DNA of 64,000 nucleotides from Actinopolyspora xinjiangensis (GTDB taxonomy: Bacteria; Actinomycetota; Actinomycetes; Mycobacteriales; Pseudonocardiaceae), in assembly GCF_900104475.1 (NCBI RefSeq), contig NZ_FNJR01000012.1, forward strand, positions 62,001 to 126,000. The letters run 5' to 3'. This document shows positions 7,801 to 16,300 of this stretch, one piece after another; the stretch's first letter is position 1; the number at the start of each line of letters is the position of its first letter. The translations under genes were made by a program, and so were the position numbers. The notes below the pieces were generated by a model, which made no database searches, was not told the origin of the DNA, and saw nothing but the letters and a program-made list of their open reading frames with translations.

Positions 7801-8826
7801 ATCTCCTCGGCCGACATCAGCGAGGTGCTCACCCACCTGGAGAACGGCTTCGACGCCGAGATCGACACCACCCCACGCCGCCGCGCCATCGGCGCGAACC
7901 TGCGCGAGATCTACGGGCAGCGGCGCAAGTCCTCCCGCGGCAAGGACACCCCCGAGCCGCATCCGCTCAGCGCGCGCCGCGAACAGCGCCGCAAGGACGG
8001 CCGTGACCCGGTCGACGTGGTGCTGGCCACCTCGATGCTGCAGGTCGGCGTGGACGTCTCCCGGTTCGGGCTGATGATGGTCACCGGCCAGCCCAAGAAC
8101 ACCGCCGAGTACATCCAGGCGTCCTCCCGCGTGGGCCGCACCGACAGCGGGCCGGGGTTGGTCGTCACCCTCTACAACTGGACCAGGCCCCGCGACCTGG
8201 CCCACTACGAGGACTTCGAGCACTACCACGCCACCTTCTACCGCCAGGTCGAGGCGCTCTCGGTCACCCCCTACACCCGCCGCGCGCTGGACCGGGGAGT
8301 CACCGCCGCGTTCGTGGCGGCGGTGCGCAACGCCGCCGAGCCGCACTCCGGGGAGAACGACGCCCAGGAAGTGGAGCTGGACTCCCCGCTCGTGCGGCGC
8401 ATCACCGAACGGATGCTCGACCGTGCCGAAGCCGTGCGGGGGCAGCGGGGGCGCGATTACCTGGCGGAACGGCTCGGCCGCACCAAGGACCTCTGGAGCG
8501 GCGAGCAGGACGGCGAGCACTCGGTCGGCTACGTCGGTCGTTCCTCCGGCCGTGACGACCAGAAGCGCCGAGCGCTGCTGACCAAACCCGGCGACCACAC
8601 CTGGCGGGACAGCACCGTGGCGCAGTCGATGCGCGAGACCGAGAACGAGATCAACCTGCTCGTGCCCGGCGGTGAGGAGCTGTTCCAGACCCTCTACAAC
8701 GCTCCCGCGTGGACCTTCGCGCCCCCATCGGACGGTGACGGCGAGACCGATGCCGAGGACGAGGAGATCCCCGAGGGCGACGAACTCGGCGACACCGCAC
8801 TGCCCACCACCAAACGCAAATCGTGA
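4873..8826 (+). CDS. drmA: DrmA-like SF2 helicase of a DISARM-type defence system
   Basis: 1317 residues. A Gly/Asp-rich, probably disordered N-terminus (to about residue 60) precedes a long regulatory region. The helicase follows: Walker A P-T-G-G-G-K-T at about 533-539, a cysteine cluster C656/C659 and C682/C691 that looks like an inserted zinc ribbon, the DEAH-box variant D-E-L-H at 792-795, S-T-A-T-T, then a C-terminal helicase lobe with L-A-T-S-M-L-Q-V-G-V-D-V and Q-A-S-S-R-V-G-R (about 1050-1090). Length, inserted zinc ribbon, and the neighbours (a DUF1998 gene then a phospholipase D gene) fit DrmA of DISARM, where DrmA and DrmB act together on foreign DNA. GTGA at the end could couple to a long reading frame into drmB, but the true drmB start is probably 323 nt further on. 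Confidence 0.85.
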   Translation: MTTPDSSDGLFMNPNGEQGSLDMPTGAARGSGGNGGTGNTGTGETGAGGEDADARPDPTRLLDTEQRFPDTSGAQVRDGLQELIVRDLLGPWDGDTEQLPYGSSGPRERYLVGMLGPKQDACPTADAEPAPDTGAETGGEANGEGGGELPNVLSPQSLGRIWASSMGLSCTVARDTTALHVTAEWGRYTKEDTETAEGAKRRLWTREPVTVSREVRLDGTGSHRLPLTADTAEEPGVLLAVTARDRDGKRVVELTLVNAQREGKPQEESWMFQTRLRVTALDGASPVFLPADDPLYDSAAEDDPEEQHLRLLYRDQLRYASGHNVAVHPHTTPGTRRAHQLETTWLPTYEVPATVAPGNQRGSPLAGTELAMDTLATAEPSELRAGLAPLSEGYRRWLDQRESEARELPDSLRETAESAVFQARRAADRVRAGIDLLTDPDHPGHADALAAFRFANRAMAAQRRHTDLARLRETAEIDYSEAKQRVEANGAAGASWRPFQLAFVLLNLPSLVDPDHAERAADSNAVLDLLFFPTGGGKTEAYLGLTAFTFAIRRLQGTFGSGEEARDGGAGVAVLMRYTLRLLTAQQFQRAAALVCAAEMIRREDEATWGAEPFRIGLWVGGSVSPNWFGQAEQQIREAREAGDGKRANVLQTLACPWCGSALLAHRDAEVDTATRRVLLHCPNAEGSDACPFSKPHSPEGLPILTVDEEIYRLLPSLVIATVDKLAQLPWKGYAGMLFGRVRRWCPRHGYRHADLDAETGCADKHHKKSGHPNVSSKPVARLRAPDLIIQDELHLISGALGTTVGLFESAVDELCCWRTPGGNEAGPKIIASTATTKRAGEQVRGVFNRDLAVFPPQVTEVSDTFFSHQVSTADKPGRRYLGICAHGVRLKSAEIRVAEILLLAGQTLFDQHGAAADPYMTLVGYFNATRELAGMRRSLDDDVATRVRTHGRRRGISDRLLTRAAMLNIQELTSRISSADISEVLTHLENGFDAEIDTTPRRRAIGANLREIYGQRRKSSRGKDTPEPHPLSARREQRRKDGRDPVDVVLATSMLQVGVDVSRFGLMMVTGQPKNTAEYIQASSRVGRTDSGPGLVVTLYNWTRPRDLAHYEDFEHYHATFYRQVEALSVTPYTRRALDRGVTAAFVAAVRNAAEPHSGENDAQEVELDSPLVRRITERMLDRAEAVRGQRGRDYLAERLGRTKDLWSGEQDGEHSVGYVGRSSGRDDQKRRALLTKPGDHTWRDSTVAQSMRETENEINLLVPGGEELFQTLYNAPAWTFAPPSDGDGETDAEDEEIPEGDELGDTALPTTKRKS

Positions 8827-8879
8827 CAGCGACCCTCGCTCGGCTCTCCCAGGTGTTGGCGGTGCCGCACGCACTGGAC

Positions 8880-9100
8880 CTCCCGACACAGTGGCCGCGA
8901 TTTCTCGCGAAATCGCGGCGCCCTCGGCGCGGTGCCGAGCACCTACCGCCCCCGCAGGCCGCACTCCTACTACTCACGCAGCCCAACCACCCGCGGGTTC
9001 TCCCGTGCGGCTCTCGCGAGGACGTCGGAGACGTTGCGTTACCTAACCGATGTCTCCGGCACCGCAGCGAGAGCCGTGCGAGAGGTTCCGCCAAGCGAGG
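8880..9100 (+). repeat. Composite palindromic repeat, copy B (between drmA and drmB)
   Basis: Starts with a near-perfect palindrome CGCGATTTC-TCGC-GAAATCGCG, followed by GCCGCACTCC and CGCGGGTTCTCCCG, and a hairpin with arms GGCTCTCGC (9009-9017) and GCGAGAGCC (9067-9075). The inner arms have diverged (GTCGGAGAC / GTCTCCGG) but still pair, which suggests that structure matters more than sequence. The copy fills most of the 323-nt gap between the drmA stop and drmB start. A reading frame in line with drmB happens to stay open through it. Confidence 0.65.
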
Positions 9101-9149
9101 GTCCTGGCAAGCCCCGACAACTTCTGACACCCGCTCCGGAAGGAGCTCT

Positions 9150-11054
9150 ATGACTACGAACCACCGCCGTCGCGTGGGCTCGGTCCGCCCGAGCCACCTC
9201 ATGTTCACCAGCGGGGTCGGCGCGCTGGTCGACATGCCCAACTTCTCCGTGCTGGTGCGCGGGCTCGACGACTGGAACTACAACGACGTCCGTGAGCGGA
9301 ACGACTGGAAGCCGATCGCCGAGCCCCGGCTGCTGTCCGCGGTGCAGGGCATCTTCGGCAAGAACGTGAAGGAACTGCTGCCAGCGCCCTGGCTGGACGG
9401 TCTCGACCAGGACCCGCGGGGCCCGGCTTCCAGGGTGGGCGTGCCGACCGTGCCGTTCCCCTCCTGGCTGCGCTGCACCGCCTGCAACGAGCTCGCCCCG
9501 GTGGACTCGCGGGTGTTCGGCTTCGAGAACGAGGTGCCCCGCAGGCCGCAGGACGCCCGGTTCTTCCACCAGGGCTGCGGCGTCAAGAAGAGCGGAGCCC
9601 CTCCGCTGGCGATCTCCTCCCGGTTCCTGATCTCCTGCACCGCCGGGCACCTGGACGACTTCCCCTACCCGGAGTTCGTCCACCACGGAGCCGAGTGCCC
9701 CAAGGTGAAACAACCCAGGATGCGGATGGAGGACCGCGGCGGCAATCGCGGCGTCAACGTCGAGATCAAATGCGTCAGCTGCGGTGAGCACCGCAACATG
9801 GGGCAGGCCATGGGCCAGCGCGGCGAGCAGAATCTACCGCGCTGCCGGGGCAGGCACCCGCACCTGAACCGGTTCGACCCGCAGGGCTGCGAGTGCGCGC
9901 CCAAGGTCCTCACCGTCGGCGCCTCCAACCAGTGGTTCCCGCAGAACCTGTCGGTGCTGGCGGTTCCCCGCACCGAGGCGAGTGAACTGGAGACCAAGGT
10001 CGAGCAGCACTGGAACGCGGTGTCCACGCTGCCCGCGGCGATGTATCCCTACGCGCGGGAGAATGTGCCCGCCTTCCACGAGCTCGCCGGCTGGAGCGAC
10101 GCCGAGATCGAGGCGGCGGTCGAGCGGGTGCGGGCCAGGATGGAGCAGGAGAGCGAGGAGGACAGCGAGACCGAGCAGCTCGATCTGCGGACCCCGGAGT
10201 GGGAGGTGTTCGCCGCGTCCGAGCTGCCCGCACCCGCCGACGACTTCACGCTGCGGCGCGCCGAAGTGCCTGCCGATCTGGCGGGCTACTACGCCGACGT
10301 GGTGCAGGCCGAGCGGCTGCGCGAGGTCCGCGCGCTGACCGGGTTCACCCGACTCGACGCGCCCGACCCGGAGGACCCCAAGCTGGTCACCCGCGCCCCG
10401 CTGGCCCGGTCCACGCCGCAGTGGGTGCCCGCCAGCGAGGTGCGCGGCGAGGGGATCTTCCTGCGCGTGCCCGAGGACCTGCTGCGCGACTGGGAGAGCC
10501 GCGCGGCCGAGTCGCGGGCGATGCACCGCCACCGGCGGGCCTACGCGGAGTTCCGCAAGAACCGCTACTCCGACCGCATCCCCGGCGAGTTCGACGAGAT
10601 GCGCAACTGGCCCGGTGCCCGCTATCTGGCGCTGCACACCCTCTCGCACCTGCTGATCCGCACCATCGCCCTGGAGTGCGGCTACAGCTCGGCGAATCTG
10701 TCCGAACGCATCTACGCCGGTACCGAGGACGACCCGCGCAGCGGCATCCTGCTCTACACCGCCGTGCCCGACGCCGAGGGCACCCTCGGCGGGCTGGTCT
10801 CGCAGGCCGAGCCCGACCGGCTGGTGCGGCTGACCCGCCGCGCGCTGAGCGAGGCGCGGCGCTGCTCTTCCGACCCGCTGTGCGCTGAACGGCTCCCGCA
10901 GCCGCCCGCCGACCACCTGCACGGCGCGGCCTGCCACGTCTGCCTGTTCGTCTCCGAGACCACCTGCGAACGTGGCAACCGGTTCCTGGACCGCAGGTTC
11001 GTGGTTCCCGTCGACGAGCACGAGGACCTGGCGTTGTATCGCGAGCTGCCGTGA
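9150..11054 (+). CDS. drmB: DrmB-like DUF1998 protein of a DISARM-type system
   Basis: 634 residues. The ATG at 9150 follows GGAAGGAGCTCT and begins with a typical DrmB N-terminus (R-R-V-G-S-V-R-P-S-H-L). Several cysteine pairs suggest zinc ribbons: C-T-A-C near residue 109, a C-G near 150, and C-V-S-C-G near 210. The C-terminal DUF1998 region has H-T-L-S-H-L-L-I-R-T (about 498), then C-S-S-D-P-L-C, A-C-H-V-C and T-C-E-R-G-N-R-F-L-D-R-R, the usual cysteine set. DrmB forms a complex with the helicase DrmA in known DISARM systems. A frame open from GTG 8823 would add 109 residues, but they are encoded by repeat B and do not look like a DrmB domain. The next gene starts 10 nt after the stop. Confidence 0.85.
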   Translation: MTTNHRRRVGSVRPSHLMFTSGVGALVDMPNFSVLVRGLDDWNYNDVRERNDWKPIAEPRLLSAVQGIFGKNVKELLPAPWLDGLDQDPRGPASRVGVPTVPFPSWLRCTACNELAPVDSRVFGFENEVPRRPQDARFFHQGCGVKKSGAPPLAISSRFLISCTAGHLDDFPYPEFVHHGAECPKVKQPRMRMEDRGGNRGVNVEIKCVSCGEHRNMGQAMGQRGEQNLPRCRGRHPHLNRFDPQGCECAPKVLTVGASNQWFPQNLSVLAVPRTEASELETKVEQHWNAVSTLPAAMYPYARENVPAFHELAGWSDAEIEAAVERVRARMEQESEEDSETEQLDLRTPEWEVFAASELPAPADDFTLRRAEVPADLAGYYADVVQAERLREVRALTGFTRLDAPDPEDPKLVTRAPLARSTPQWVPASEVRGEGIFLRVPEDLLRDWESRAAESRAMHRHRRAYAEFRKNRYSDRIPGEFDEMRNWPGARYLALHTLSHLLIRTIALECGYSSANLSERIYAGTEDDPRSGILLYTAVPDAEGTLGGLVSQAEPDRLVRLTRRALSEARRCSSDPLCAERLPQPPADHLHGAACHVCLFVSETTCERGNRFLDRRFVVPVDEHEDLALYRELP

Positions 11055-11064
11055 GGGTGTGGGC

Positions 11065-11853
11065 ATGACCGGCGAACCGTCCGATCTGGAGAGTGTCGCG
11101 GCCGAGGCGTTACCCCGCCTCGGCGCGACCGCGCTGCGCACGCTGGCCGACCGCATCCAGGCGGGCTGGCCGGAGCAGGCCGTGCTGGCCGGGCCGGGGG
11201 AGGAGTACACCGAGACCGCGCGGGCCGTCCTCGACGCGCGGGCCGCGGAGGGGCGTTCGGCCGAGGAGACCGCGGGGTTCCTGCGCGGACTGGCCGCCGG
11301 TTACAACCGCCGTGCCGCCGAGATCGCGGTCGAACCGGTCTGGAGCGGCCCCGGCACCCACCCGGTGCCGGTGCGCGCCACCGCGCGGGTGCTGGTCGAA
11401 CTCATCGAGCGGGCCAGCCACGAGCTGATGCTGATGACCTACTCGGCACGTCCGCACGAGCAGCTGCGGCGGGCGCTGCGCGCGGCGGTCGAGCGGAGAG
11501 TGGCCGTCACCGTGGTGGTGGAGACCCTGCGGGGCGCGCGGGGTGCGCTCGGCGAGCCCGAACCGGCCGAGGCATTCGCGGGGATCGGCGGCATCGAGTT
11601 GTGGCACTGGCCGCCGCGGCAGCGCACCGAACGCAACTCCAGGACCCACGCCAAGATCGCGGTCGCCGACCGGCGCGAACTGCTGGTCTCCAGCGCCAAC
11701 CTCACCCAGTCCGGAGTGGACCGCAACATCGAGGCGGGGCTGCGGGTGCGCGGCGGGACCGCCCCGCAGCGCGCCGCCGAGCACCTCACCGAGCTCAAGA
11801 CCCGCGGAATTCTCGAACGGTTGCACCTCGACGAACGAGCGAACCCCGGATGA
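11065..11853 (+). CDS. drmC: DrmC-like phospholipase D-family protein
   Basis: 262 residues. A helical N-terminal half is followed by a PLD-like domain with one full HKD motif: H195-x-K197-x4-D202, in T-H-A-K-I-A-V-A-D, then S-S-A-N-L-T-Q-S-G. A single HKD motif is normal for DrmC, which would form a dimeric active site; PLD-family proteins of this type may be nucleases or phosphodiesterases. An M-L-M-T-Y-S segment near 130 is typical of the fold. It starts 10 nt after drmB and completes the drmABC core. In DISARM, DrmC contributes less to defence than DrmA and DrmB. The catalytic residues look intact. Confidence 0.83.
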   Translation: MTGEPSDLESVAAEALPRLGATALRTLADRIQAGWPEQAVLAGPGEEYTETARAVLDARAAEGRSAEETAGFLRGLAAGYNRRAAEIAVEPVWSGPGTHPVPVRATARVLVELIERASHELMLMTYSARPHEQLRRALRAAVERRVAVTVVVETLRGARGALGEPEPAEAFAGIGGIELWHWPPRQRTERNSRTHAKIAVADRRELLVSSANLTQSGVDRNIEAGLRVRGGTAPQRAAEHLTELKTRGILERLHLDERANPG

Positions 11854-12317
11854 ACCGGCTCGTTGCTACGAAACCGAATCCGCGCACGGTGGAATCATGC
11901 TGCGGAGCCATGGTGCGGTAGGCATCTCCCTCGGCCGGGCCGCCGGATTCCGGAAACAACTCGGCAACGGTCGGATTCTCCGACAGTGGGAACTGTTCGT
12001 TAGTTCGATGCGCTATCTTACGGAGACGGAAGAAACCGTGGTAGAGCTCGGGGTGTGCGGACTCGCTGATGTAGAACCGCACTAGCCCGAAAAGGGGATA
12101 GCCGATTGATCTCGACGGGGCAGGGGCGCGTTCGCCGGTTCCCCATCTCCCGTGTATCCACCGACCCCTGGTCTCGTTTCGAGCGGAACTTTCGATTACG
12201 CCGAACGGAACGGATTTTCCGCCGGCGGTCGCGAGTACCTGTCAGCGTCGACATCGCAGGCTCGGCCGGAAGCGGACAACCCAGCGAGACTCGCGCACGG
12301 GACTTCGGGGAGGAAAC
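11854..12317 (+). other. Intergenic gap separating drmABC from the kinase operon
   Basis: 464 nt without a gene I can support. The lower-GC part (11985-12080, including GCGCTATCTTACGG) is the best candidate for a promoter of the kinase-helicase-DUF262 unit. The gap implies two transcription units in the island. GGGGAGGAAAC precedes the kinase GTG start. Confidence 0.35.
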
Positions 12318-14018
12318 GTGGCGGAACCGACAGTGATCAATGATCGCTACGAACTCCAGGCCGTTCCGCTGGCCAAGGGCGGTATGGGGGAGGTGTGGGC
12401 GGGACGTGACACCAAGCTCGAACGGGAGATCGCCGTCAAGTTCGTCCGGTTCCCCGATGCGGAACCCGACGAGGAGCTGGTGAGCAGATTCCACCGCGAG
12501 TCCCGCGTCACCGCGCGGTTGCGGCATCCCGGTGTGCCCTCGATCTTCGACGTGGGTGCGCACGGTGATCGCCCCTACCTGGTGATGGAGCGTGTTCACG
12601 GCATCAGCGTCTCAGATCTGATCGCCGAGCACGGCACGCTGCCGCTCGGCTGGGCCGCCGCCATCGCCGCGCAGACCTGCTCGGTGCTCACCGCCGCCCA
12701 TCAGGAACAGCTGGTGCACCGCGACCTCAAACCCTCCAACCTGATGCTGCAACCGGACGGCACCGTCAAGGTGCTCGACTTCGGACTGGCCGTGGCACTC
12801 GATGTGGCGGACATGTCCCGGTTGACCCGCACCGGCCAACACATCGGTACTCCCGCTTACATGGCTCCGGAACAGATCCAGGACGCCACCAGCTCCACCC
12901 GCAGCGATCTCTACTCGCTGGGTTGCGTGCTCTACGAGGCGCTCACGGGGATGCGGCTTTTCCGAGGGCCCACCGACTACGCCGTGATGAACAAGCAGGT
13001 CGGCCAGCCACCGGTACCGGCACTCGAACACCGCCCGGACATCCCCGGCGAGCTGGACGAGCTACTCTCCGAGTTGCTGGCGAAGGAAGCCGAGGAGCGC
13101 CCCGACAGCGCGTACACCGTCTACCGGAGGCTGCTGCCGTTCACTCGGCACCTCGAAGCGCTGCCGGGAGCGCTCGCGGCGCCGGACATCCCCAGCCCGA
13201 CCAGGATGTACGCCTCGGTGCTGAGTCGGGTTTCGCCGTTCGACGACTCCGATCAGGCGGGTCCGGCGTACCCGTATCACGGCGGACCAGCTCACGACGG
13301 CCCGGCTCACGACGGTGCGGCCGACAGAGCAACGGGCGGTACCGGGACGGAGATTCCGCACGAGGAGGCACCGGCGCGACCGGAACCACCGGAAACGGGC
13401 GAGCCGAGCACACCCGCTGCCTCCGGCGAAGGCCGGGACGGTCGGAGCTCACTGACCCGCGACGAGTTGGAAACGGCCAAGAACCGGGCCGACTCCTACG
13501 TACAGCGTTCCCGCTACGACGAGGCCGCCGAACTGCTGCGGACCACGGTGGACTCGGCGAGCAGGGCCTTCGGCAGCACCGACGGCGAGGTCATCGGGCT
13601 GCGGTTGGAGTGGGCCAGAGTGCTCTACGACGGCGGTCGGTACCAGCGGGCGGGGCCCGTCTACCACGCGTTGGCCACCGATCTGGCACAGCGCGACGGG
13701 CTCGACAGCGAACTCGTCTTCCACTGCCGACTGCGCAACGCGAGCTGCCACGCGCTCGGCGGCAACCACGACCACGCGCTCCGGGCCATGAACAGCCTGC
13801 TGGCCGACGAGCAGCGCGTCTTCGGCGACGACCACCCCCGAACCCTGGACCTGCGGCGCCAGGTCGGGATGCTCCAGCTGGGTGCGGGCAGGACCGAGGA
13901 AGCCGAGACGACCCTGAGCACACTGCTCGACGACCTGCTCCGCACCCACGACCCCGAGCACTCCACCGTCGTCAAAGTACGCGAACTGCTCGACGGCCTG
14001 ACCCGTCGAGGAGGATGA
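12318..14018 (+). CDS. Soluble Ser/Thr protein kinase with C-terminal TPR-like region
   Basis: 566 residues, GTG start with GGAGGAAA before it. The N-terminal Hanks-type kinase is complete: Gly loop G-G-M-G-E-V (21-26), ATP-binding Lys41, H-R-D at 134-136 with K-x-x-N, D-F-G beginning at D154, and M-A-P-E-Q. A Pro/Ala/His-rich linker (about 290-365) follows, then a helical region (370-560) that looks like tetratricopeptide repeats (Y-D-E-A-A-E-L-L, R-Y-Q-R-A-G-P-V-Y). There is no membrane segment or PASTA domain, unlike housekeeping PknB-type kinases. The stop overlaps the next gene (ATGA), so it is coupled to the helicase. It may sense or relay infection within the defence locus (inference). 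PglW of BREX is a different, much larger kinase. Confidence 0.85.
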   Translation: MAEPTVINDRYELQAVPLAKGGMGEVWAGRDTKLEREIAVKFVRFPDAEPDEELVSRFHRESRVTARLRHPGVPSIFDVGAHGDRPYLVMERVHGISVSDLIAEHGTLPLGWAAAIAAQTCSVLTAAHQEQLVHRDLKPSNLMLQPDGTVKVLDFGLAVALDVADMSRLTRTGQHIGTPAYMAPEQIQDATSSTRSDLYSLGCVLYEALTGMRLFRGPTDYAVMNKQVGQPPVPALEHRPDIPGELDELLSELLAKEAEERPDSAYTVYRRLLPFTRHLEALPGALAAPDIPSPTRMYASVLSRVSPFDDSDQAGPAYPYHGGPAHDGPAHDGAADRATGGTGTEIPHEEAPARPEPPETGEPSTPAASGEGRDGRSSLTRDELETAKNRADSYVQRSRYDEAAELLRTTVDSASRAFGSTDGEVIGLRLEWARVLYDGGRYQRAGPVYHALATDLAQRDGLDSELVFHCRLRNASCHALGGNHDHALRAMNSLLADEQRVFGDDHPRTLDLRRQVGMLQLGAGRTEEAETTLSTLLDDLLRTHDPEHSTVVKVRELLDGLTRRGG

Positions 14019-16234
14019 TCATCAGTGACCTTCGGGGCGCGTCGGGCACCCGAACCGGAGACGGTCGAGTGCTCCCCGGTGAAGGCGACACGGCGGACGA
14101 CAGTGACAGACAACGACGGACAGCGGGACCGGAGACGGAAGTGGCCCGACTCGGCATAGACAAGGACTTCCTGCGGGAGTTCGCCAAGCTCGAGAAGCAG
14201 GTTCAGGAGCGGGTGAGCCAGACCCTGACGAAATTCGGTCAGGTCAGCCACGCCGGAGCGCACCTGGAGAAGATCGCCAACGCGCGCGACTCCCGGTTCC
14301 GCTCCATCCGGATCACCGACTTCTGGCGCGGCATCGTGCTCGCCCCGGACTCGGGCGACAGCTACACGCTGCTCACCGTGCTGCCGCACGACGAGGCCTA
14401 TGCCTGGGCGAAACGGCGCAGTGCCTCGGTCAACGCCGCCACCGGACGGATCGAGATCCGTGACGTCGCCGCGGTGGAGGACAGCCTGCCCGGGCTGTCC
14501 AGAATGGCCGAGAGCTCACCCAGCCGCCTGTTCGACCACGTCAAGGATTCCCAACTGCGACAGCTGGGCATCGACGAGCAGACCCTGGTCTTCGCCAGGG
14601 CACTGACGGATTCGACGCAGCTCGACGCGGCCAAGTCCTTCCTGCCGGGAAACCAGTGGGACGTGCTGTTCGGACTGGCCGCCGGTTACACCCCCGAACA
14701 GGTGTGGGCCGAACTCGCCGCCGAGGTCGGTGACACCGGATTCGACCCGGACGATCTGGACGCGGCCGTGGAACGCAGCTCCGATCGCGTCGTGCTCGTC
14801 GACGGTCCCGAAGAGCTCATGGCTGTCTTTCGGCACCCGTTGACGATGTGGCGGATCTACCTGCACCCGGTGCAGCGCTCGGCGGTGGAGGCCTCCTACA
14901 ACGGCCCCGCGCGCGTCACCGGAGGTCCCGGCACCGGCAAGACCGTGGTGACGATGCACCGCGCTCACCAGCTCGCGGTGAACGGATCGGGGCCGGTCCT
15001 GATGACCACCTTCACCGCGACTCTGGCCGAGTCACTCGGCAAGGGAGTGGAACTGCTCGTGGAGGAGCCCGAGGTGCGCGAGCGCATCCACGTGCACCAC
15101 GTGGACCAGTTCGCCAACCGCGTCTTCCGCGAACACCACGAACAGCCCACGATCCTGACCACGGACGAGCAACGACAACTGTGGCACTCGATCGCCACCG
15201 AGCTGGAAGTACCGTTCTCGCCCGACTTTCTGGCCGAGGAGTGGCGGCAGGTCGTGCTGGCCCAGCGGGTCGGCAGTGCCGAGCAGTACCTCGGCGCGAA
15301 ACGCGACGGCAGGGGACGTGGCCTGGGAAGCCGACAGCGGGCCCAGGTCTGGCAGGCGATCTGGGAGTTCGAGAGCACGCTGCGGAATCGGGGAGTGTGG
15401 ACCCACGAGACGATCTGCGTCGAGGCGACCAGGCTGCTCGAACGGCGAACCGAGAAGCCCTACCGACACGTCGTGGTCGACGAGGCCCAGGACCTCAGCC
15501 CGGTGCAGTGGCGGTTGCTGCGTGCCGCCGTGCCCGAGCTGCCCGACGACGTCTTCCTGGCAGGCGACACGCACCAGCGCATCTACAACAACCGCGTCAG
15601 CCTGCGTGAGGTGGGTATTCGGGTGACCGGGCGGTCGAGCCGGTTGAACGTCAACTACCGGACCACCGCCGAGATCCTCGCCTGGAGTCTCGGGTTGCTG
15701 CGCGGCGAGACCATCGACGACATGGACGAGGGGCTCGAAGCCATCGCGGGCTGCCGTTCGGAAGTACGCGGCAAGCACCCGTGGGTTCGCGGTTTCCCCA
15801 CCAGAGCCGCCGAACTCGAACAGTTGGTGACCACGCTGCGGGGATGGATCGACACCGGAATCGCCCCCGGCGAGATCGGTGTGGCGGTGCGCTCCAACAA
15901 ACTCGTCGACACGGTCGTGGCCGAGCTCGGAAGGGCCGGAATCCCGAGTGTGAAGCTGCTCGGTGGCACGGTCGACGAGGAGGACGCGGTCGCGGTGGGC
16001 ACCATGCACCGGATGAAGGGGCTGGAGTTCCGCTGTCTGGCGGTGGCCGGGGTCACCGAGCACCACGTGCCACCCGCCAGCGCGATCACACCCGTCGAGG
16101 AGGACGCCTCGGCGCACCGCAGGGACACCCAGCGCGAGCGGTGCCTGCTGTTCGTCGCCTGCACCCGTGCTCGGGAGCAGCTCGCCGTGTCCTGGCACGG
16201 CGGCAGGAGCCCGTTCCTGCACCCCCAGGACTGA
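14015..16234 (+). CDS. UvrD-family SF1 helicase with N-terminal RelE/ParE-like domain
   Basis: 739 residues from the ATG that overlaps the kinase stop (ATGA). GTG at 14141, with GGAGA upstream, would give 697 residues and begins exactly at the first conserved domain. Residues about 43-135 resemble a RelE/ParE toxin fold: A-K-L-E-K-Q-V-Q-E-R-V, L-E-K-I-A-N-A-R-D, F-R-S-I-R-I-T, then W-R-G-I-V-L and L-L-T-V-L-P-H-D-E-A-Y. The helicase has all UvrD motifs: G-G-P-G-T-G-K-T (303-310), D-E-A-Q-D (489-493), G-D-x-x-Q-R-I-Y, N-Y-R-T, T-M-H-R-M-K-G-L-E-F (about 663) and A-C-T-R-A-R-E-Q-L (about 716). It is probably an ATP-dependent 3'-5' translocase. Whether the N-terminal domain is a nuclease, a ribosome-acting toxin or just a fold is unknown. 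Confidence 0.82.
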   Translation: MIISDLRGASGTRTGDGRVLPGEGDTADDSDRQRRTAGPETEVARLGIDKDFLREFAKLEKQVQERVSQTLTKFGQVSHAGAHLEKIANARDSRFRSIRITDFWRGIVLAPDSGDSYTLLTVLPHDEAYAWAKRRSASVNAATGRIEIRDVAAVEDSLPGLSRMAESSPSRLFDHVKDSQLRQLGIDEQTLVFARALTDSTQLDAAKSFLPGNQWDVLFGLAAGYTPEQVWAELAAEVGDTGFDPDDLDAAVERSSDRVVLVDGPEELMAVFRHPLTMWRIYLHPVQRSAVEASYNGPARVTGGPGTGKTVVTMHRAHQLAVNGSGPVLMTTFTATLAESLGKGVELLVEEPEVRERIHVHHVDQFANRVFREHHEQPTILTTDEQRQLWHSIATELEVPFSPDFLAEEWRQVVLAQRVGSAEQYLGAKRDGRGRGLGSRQRAQVWQAIWEFESTLRNRGVWTHETICVEATRLLERRTEKPYRHVVVDEAQDLSPVQWRLLRAAVPELPDDVFLAGDTHQRIYNNRVSLREVGIRVTGRSSRLNVNYRTTAEILAWSLGLLRGETIDDMDEGLEAIAGCRSEVRGKHPWVRGFPTRAAELEQLVTTLRGWIDTGIAPGEIGVAVRSNKLVDTVVAELGRAGIPSVKLLGGTVDEEDAVAVGTMHRMKGLEFRCLAVAGVTEHHVPPASAITPVEEDASAHRRDTQRERCLLFVACTRAREQLAVSWHGGRSPFLHPQD

Positions 16235-16300
16235 CACCGGTCGCGTACGAGGTTTCCGCACTACTCCGCGCGACCCGCCACGACCACAGGAAGGTGGAGC

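Noticed and set aside
4342-8964. Very long open frames on the minus strand opposite drmA (690-740 codons)
   Set aside because: They mirror the codon structure of drmA, have Gly/Arg/Val-rich composition with no domains, and lack ribosome sites. They are typical shadow frames of high-GC DNA.
3118-9100. CRISPR-like array because of repeated palindromes
   Set aside because: Copies are thousands of bases apart, are not regularly spaced and have no spacers or cas genes.
8823-9149. N-terminal extension of DrmB from GTG 8823
   Set aside because: The extension is encoded by a repeat copy, has no family similarity, and ATG 9150 has a clear AAGGAG site and a family-typical N-terminus.
4873-11054. Druantia DruE-type helicase with DUF1998
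   Set aside because: Here the helicase and DUF1998 parts are separate genes followed by a PLD gene, which fits DrmA-DrmB-DrmC better.
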